The translations under genes were made by a program, and so were the position numbers. Shown one piece after another: positions 60,401 to 64,000 of a stretch of DNA of 64,000 nt (position 1 is its first letter; each line of letters opens with the position of its first letter). The stretch comes from Talinum fruticosum (taxonomy: Eukaryota; Streptophyta; Magnoliopsida; Caryophyllales; Talinaceae). The stretch covers positions 744,001 through 808,000 of the forward strand of contig JAITYX010000032.1 in the NCBI GenBank assembly GCA_021018815.1. Reading direction: 5' to 3'. A model generated the notes under the pieces. The model was not told where the DNA came from and searched no databases. It saw nothing but the letters and a program-made list of their open reading frames with translations.

Positions 60401-63066
60401 AATGTTTATTTAATTACCTATGTTTTTATAATTTTTTTCTGGTTTTAATCTTGGAGATGGTTGTGTTTGGATGTGAACAACAAATTATTTCTCATAGTGT
60501 GTGCACCCTACAACTGTTGATAACAAAATCCAATTTTTTTAGTCATGCATTTGGCATGCATTTGAGAGTGTCAAGAGAGAGTCCAAGAGTTTTGGACATC
60601 GACATGTCATAATGGATACATGAAGCCGTGGATAGTGTATGAGAGGCTAGGACCACTGTTAAGCAAGATCAGTATTAGAAAGTGACGTGTATTGTCCCCT
60701 ATAATTTATGTTCAACTGCGTACACCTAGAATATTAATGGCAAAATTCTTTTAAAAGAACTATTATTTCCAACTTTGGCTTCTGAAATAAGATCACACTT
60801 ATTGTCTTCAGTTGTAAGTAATAAGAACCTCATTCCAAGTTCTGCTGGAACCAATAGACTACAAAGCATCAAGACTGGTATGAGATACCAGATAAGTCAT
60901 TTCAACTTCAAGCATGACTTTAGAGAGCTAGATATTTATGACATATAACAAAAGTGTTGAGTGAGGTCAAAAATCAACACAACACAATGAAAAAGATTGA
61001 CCAAGGAAAACTTTTTGGAACTTTTGAGATTTTGGCAGCTTTTCAGACCTTCCCAATCCAAACAGTGGAAGGGAATCCATAAAGCAGAACCTACATAATG
61101 ACCTGTGTGAAAAAAGGAAAGACATGCAGAGCACCACAAAGCATTAAGCTAGAAGAGCACGATTTCCCTACTGGAGGCCAACTGGGGAGCTTAGATCAAT
61201 ACGAAATGTACTACCATCCATCGCACACAAGAACACATGTATCAAATGAACAATCAAGAGATTCAGGAGATATTATTGAGAAATTAAAACATCAATATTT
61301 ATTGAATTTTCACCTCTATATTCCACAGTCAGCTAGAAGCGCAAGCAGACTCTGAGGAACTGTAATGGTTTAATTTCAATTTTCAGGATACACACTGTAA
61401 CTAGCCAAATGCAATACTTCCTCACTGCAGTTTTTTATTTGGGGTTTTGTTGGGGGAAGAGGGGGGTGGTAAAGTCATAGCTTTACCAAAATAAAGCAAC
61501 TACAAACTACTAAATCAACACTAGCATAACAAGAATCAAATTTAATAGAATCTAGCAGCAGCACAAGACATGAAAAGAAAAGAAAAACATATGGCATAAC
61601 TAGAAGACATACCTGAATGTATGGATAGGTGTTGGCGGCAGCTTTATCACCAAGAAGCATAGAATCACATTGTGAGGAGTTGCGAGCATTATCAGCTTTT
61701 GAAAGAATCTGCACAAGGCCTCTATACACATTCCTTGACTGCCCAGCTGAAATTCCCTTTGAGATAATTCTACTTCTGGTATTCTTACCCTTATGTATCA
61801 TCTTTGTTCCAGTATCCGCTTGCTGGTAGTGGTTTGTCAGGGCAACAGAATAAAACTCACCGACTGAATCATCTCCTCCAAAACAACACTTGGGTACTTC
61901 CAAGTAATAGCCGACCCGGTCTCCACCTGTGTCCATGATATCTTCGACCTTGCACCTGCGCAAAGTCCTCTCTTGGTAACAAAATTATATATCCCTCCTC
62001 TCCCTTCTTCATCGCCGGCATACCAATTTTGGACTGTGGAGTACTTTATCTCTGCATTATCAGAAGCATACAATTCCACAACAGCGGCATGTAACTGATT
62101 TGTGTCATATGAAGGGGCAGTACATCCTTCCAAGTACTCCACAAAACTTCCCTCCTCAGCAACAATCAAAGTCCTCTCAAACTGCCCAGTTTCATATGCA
62201 TTAATCCTAAAATATGTTGAAATCTGCATAGGACACTTAGTACCCTTTGGTATATACACAAATGACCCATCACTAAACACAGCTGAGTTCAAAGCAGCAT
62301 AATAATTGTCATCACTAGGCACAACTCTCCCCAAATACTTCCTAACCAAATCAGGATACTCTCGAATGGCCTCCGATATCGGGCAGAAGATCACCCCAGC
62401 TTTCTCTAAGGTCTTCCTATGAGTAGTGGCAATGGAAACGCTGTCAAGAACAGCATCAACAGCCACATTCTTATTACTAACATTAGCTAAACGGTTCCTC
62501 TCAGTTAAGGGTATCCCCAATTTATCAAAGTACCTAAGCAGCTCTGGGTCAGCCTCCTCCAAGCTATTCAAGGTCGGTTTCTTCTTAGGAGCTGAATAAT
62601 AGCAAATATCCTGAAAATCAATTTGCGGGTATCGATTATCCGACCATTTGGGCTCAACCATCTTCAGGAATTTCTTATAAGAATTCAATCTAAACTCAAG
62701 CATCCATTCTGGCTCCTCCTTAAGGGAAGAAATTTGTCTAATTGTTTCCTCAGACAACCCTTTCGGAATTGAAAAAGAATCAATCTTTTCAGAGAAACCC
62801 CATTTATAGTCTCTCTTGAGGAACTTCTGAAGCGGGTCATCATCGGACTTTGGGAGGGAAGGAGAAGAGAGAGACTTACCCGGGTCATGATTGAGGGTTG
62901 TCGACTCGTACCCAACTTCAGCTCGGATCCTAGTGGGCTTTGAGGATCTGGGTAATATTAGGGGTTTAAGGGTTTCGAGCTTAGAAGGGATTGATCTTGA
63001 TGATGGGTCAGATGAAGAGGGTTGAATAGGGAATCGTGAGATGCCATTTGCTAGCAGAGAAGCCAT
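57414..63066 (-). CDS. SUFB: SUFB, plastid Fe-S cluster scaffold subunit, one frameshift
   Basis: Plastid subunit of the SufBC2D scaffold, which builds Fe-S clusters with SufC and SufD and takes sulfur from NFS2/SufE. Two exons: 61613..63066 and 57414..57632, with a 3.98-kb GT-AG intron in phase 0 between PYIQ and [13 protein letters not shown]. 557 residues, the size I recall for Arabidopsis SUFB. The first 45-60 residues are Ser/Pro-rich and lack acidic residues until about 30, fitting a transit peptide. Key residues are present: the Cys of SSQCDSML and the His-Glu of [14 protein letters not shown]. Other landmarks are [38 protein letters not shown] and [16 protein letters not shown]. One base is missing near 61873-61876: VVLE should be followed by [12 protein letters not shown], which lies in the next frame; a single G shortage (GAGGGA to GAGGA) explains it. 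As the gene is normally essential this is likely a sequence error. Confidence 0.95.
57633..61612 (-). other. Long SUFB intron, nothing else recognised
   Basis: 3,980 bp with GT at 61611-61612 and AG at 57633-57634. I found no embedded gene on either strand; open frames here are short and composition-driven. A C-rich/G-rich patch lies near 60050-60085 and A-rich tracts near 59370 and 59505. Confidence 0.6.
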
Positions 63067-63102
63067 GGCCGAGGCTCGAAAGGATTGTGAACAAAGAAGA
63101 AG

Positions 63103-63108
<6 letters not shown>

Positions 63109-63139
<31 letters not shown>
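63109..63139. repeat. (GA)n microsatellite in the SUFB 5' leader
   Basis: About 15 GA repeats, i.e. a CT tract on the transcribed strand, 43-73 bp upstream of the SUFB ATG. CT-rich leaders are common in plant plastid-protein genes; a regulatory role is only possible. Confidence 0.85.
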
Positions 63140-63143
<4 letters not shown>

Positions 63144-64000
63144 TGTATTGTATTGTTTGCGGTGAATTTTGTGGCTATGGATTTGCTATGGAGTCTCGTG
63201 GATGACACAAGCCCTGGTTTTGGCGGATTTCGGCGTCTCTTGAATGATCGACTGGTCGTTAGCTGGCTAAAATCCTAAGAAATCTTTTTTTTTTTTTTTT
63301 TTTTCTTCCTGAGGCTTGTTACTGCTTACGGGCTAGGGGATATATTTGTAATAAGGGTCTCAAATAAGCTTAGTTCGGTCCGAACTTTACACATGGCTTT
63401 GCAATAAGTTCATTAGTTGGTTAGGGAACACTCGTCAATTGAGATGAAAAAGAGTTAACCCAAATCCGAACTTGGCATATTCGAGACTCAGCTTGATAAA
63501 ATCACAAGAGAATGAGCAGTACATCAGTAAAAATGGTAAAATTAACTAATATAAAATATTAACTATTACAAGTATAAAATCACTCTTATCGTTACAAAAA
63601 ACTTAAGTACTTATTGGATTAGAAAATGAAATATTTTTATAATTTTTTATATCTTATTTTATTTACAATAATGGTTACATGAGATTATTTATTTATGTTT
63701 ATTTTATTTTATAGAAATTATGGAAAATCTGAAAAAATTATAAAAACACATATATAGAGTACTTAGGAATTGACGAGAAGTCGACTGTTGGCCCAACGTT
63801 TGGCCCGATTTGCTCTTAGGCTTAGCCCAACTCTCCATCTCTCTCCCATGTCATGCACCTGGTGTGTGTGAATTCTTCTATACACTTGGGAGTTTATTCT
63901 TTCAAGTGTCACATTATTATTTTAGGGTCACAAAATTTCTTTTATTTTTACGTTCGTTCAACTATCTATTAACATATATGTGAGGAGTAGGTATACCAAG
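63140..64000. other. SUFB promoter side and right edge
   Basis: Contains a T run near 63285-63304 and AT-rich DNA beyond 63500. No gene recognised up to the window end. Confidence 0.45.

Noticed and set aside
57633..61612. Hidden nested gene in the long SUFB intron
   Set aside because: Frames there are short with A-rich or G-rich composition; none shows a domain or consistent splice phases.

Overview
This is eukaryotic nuclear DNA from a flowering plant, most likely a eudicot. It is strongly AT-rich, its genes are split by GT-AG introns, and gene-poor stretches carry MITE-type elements, microsatellites and degenerate repeats. Protein families present are typical plant ones: an R-R type MYB, MATE/DETOXIFICATION transporters, an HSP70-16 type Hsp110-like chaperone and plastid SUFB. 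I cannot name the species. There is no sign of bacterial, organellar or CRISPR sequence.

Layout. 1-1212 (-): MYB transcription factor running off the left edge. 1.2-6.6 kb: AT-rich intergenic DNA with degenerate repeats, a small GC-rich island at 4.7-5.0 kb and an LTR-like patch at 3.7-3.8 kb. 6665-8063 (+): a compact five-exon gene for a 111-residue protein that I do not recognise, assembled by splice phase. 8.4-10.35 kb: an old tandem duplication. 10.6-19.5 kb: intergenic, AT-rich, MITEs. 19679-25717 (+): seven-exon MATE transporter close to Arabidopsis DTX40. 27589-30641 (+) and 31098-32603 (-): two broken MATE copies facing tail to tail. 34052-42957 (-): nine-exon HSP70-16. 47857-48258 (-) and 53205-53582 (-): two paralogous small basic proteins of unknown function. 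57414-63066 (-): two-exon SUFB, the plastid Fe-S cluster scaffold subunit.

How things fit. The neighbours do not form a pathway; this is an ordinary plant locus in which local duplication has shaped the content (MATE cluster, small basic pair, tandem block at 8.4-10.3 kb). The most interesting structure is the MATE cluster: one nearly intact gene followed by an inverted pair of decayed copies, whose second exons form about 0.6 kb inverted arms that could fold into double-stranded RNA if transcribed through.

A technical point matters for anyone using this annotation. Several otherwise excellent genes (HSP70-16, SUFB, the first MATE gene) each contain one single-base frameshift, always a one-base shortening of a short G or T run. 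Because SUFB is normally essential and single-copy, I read these mainly as sequence-assembly indels, not decay. I found no convincing undescribed multi-gene system; the unrecognised 111-residue gene, the small basic protein pair and the inverted MATE pair are the best leads.
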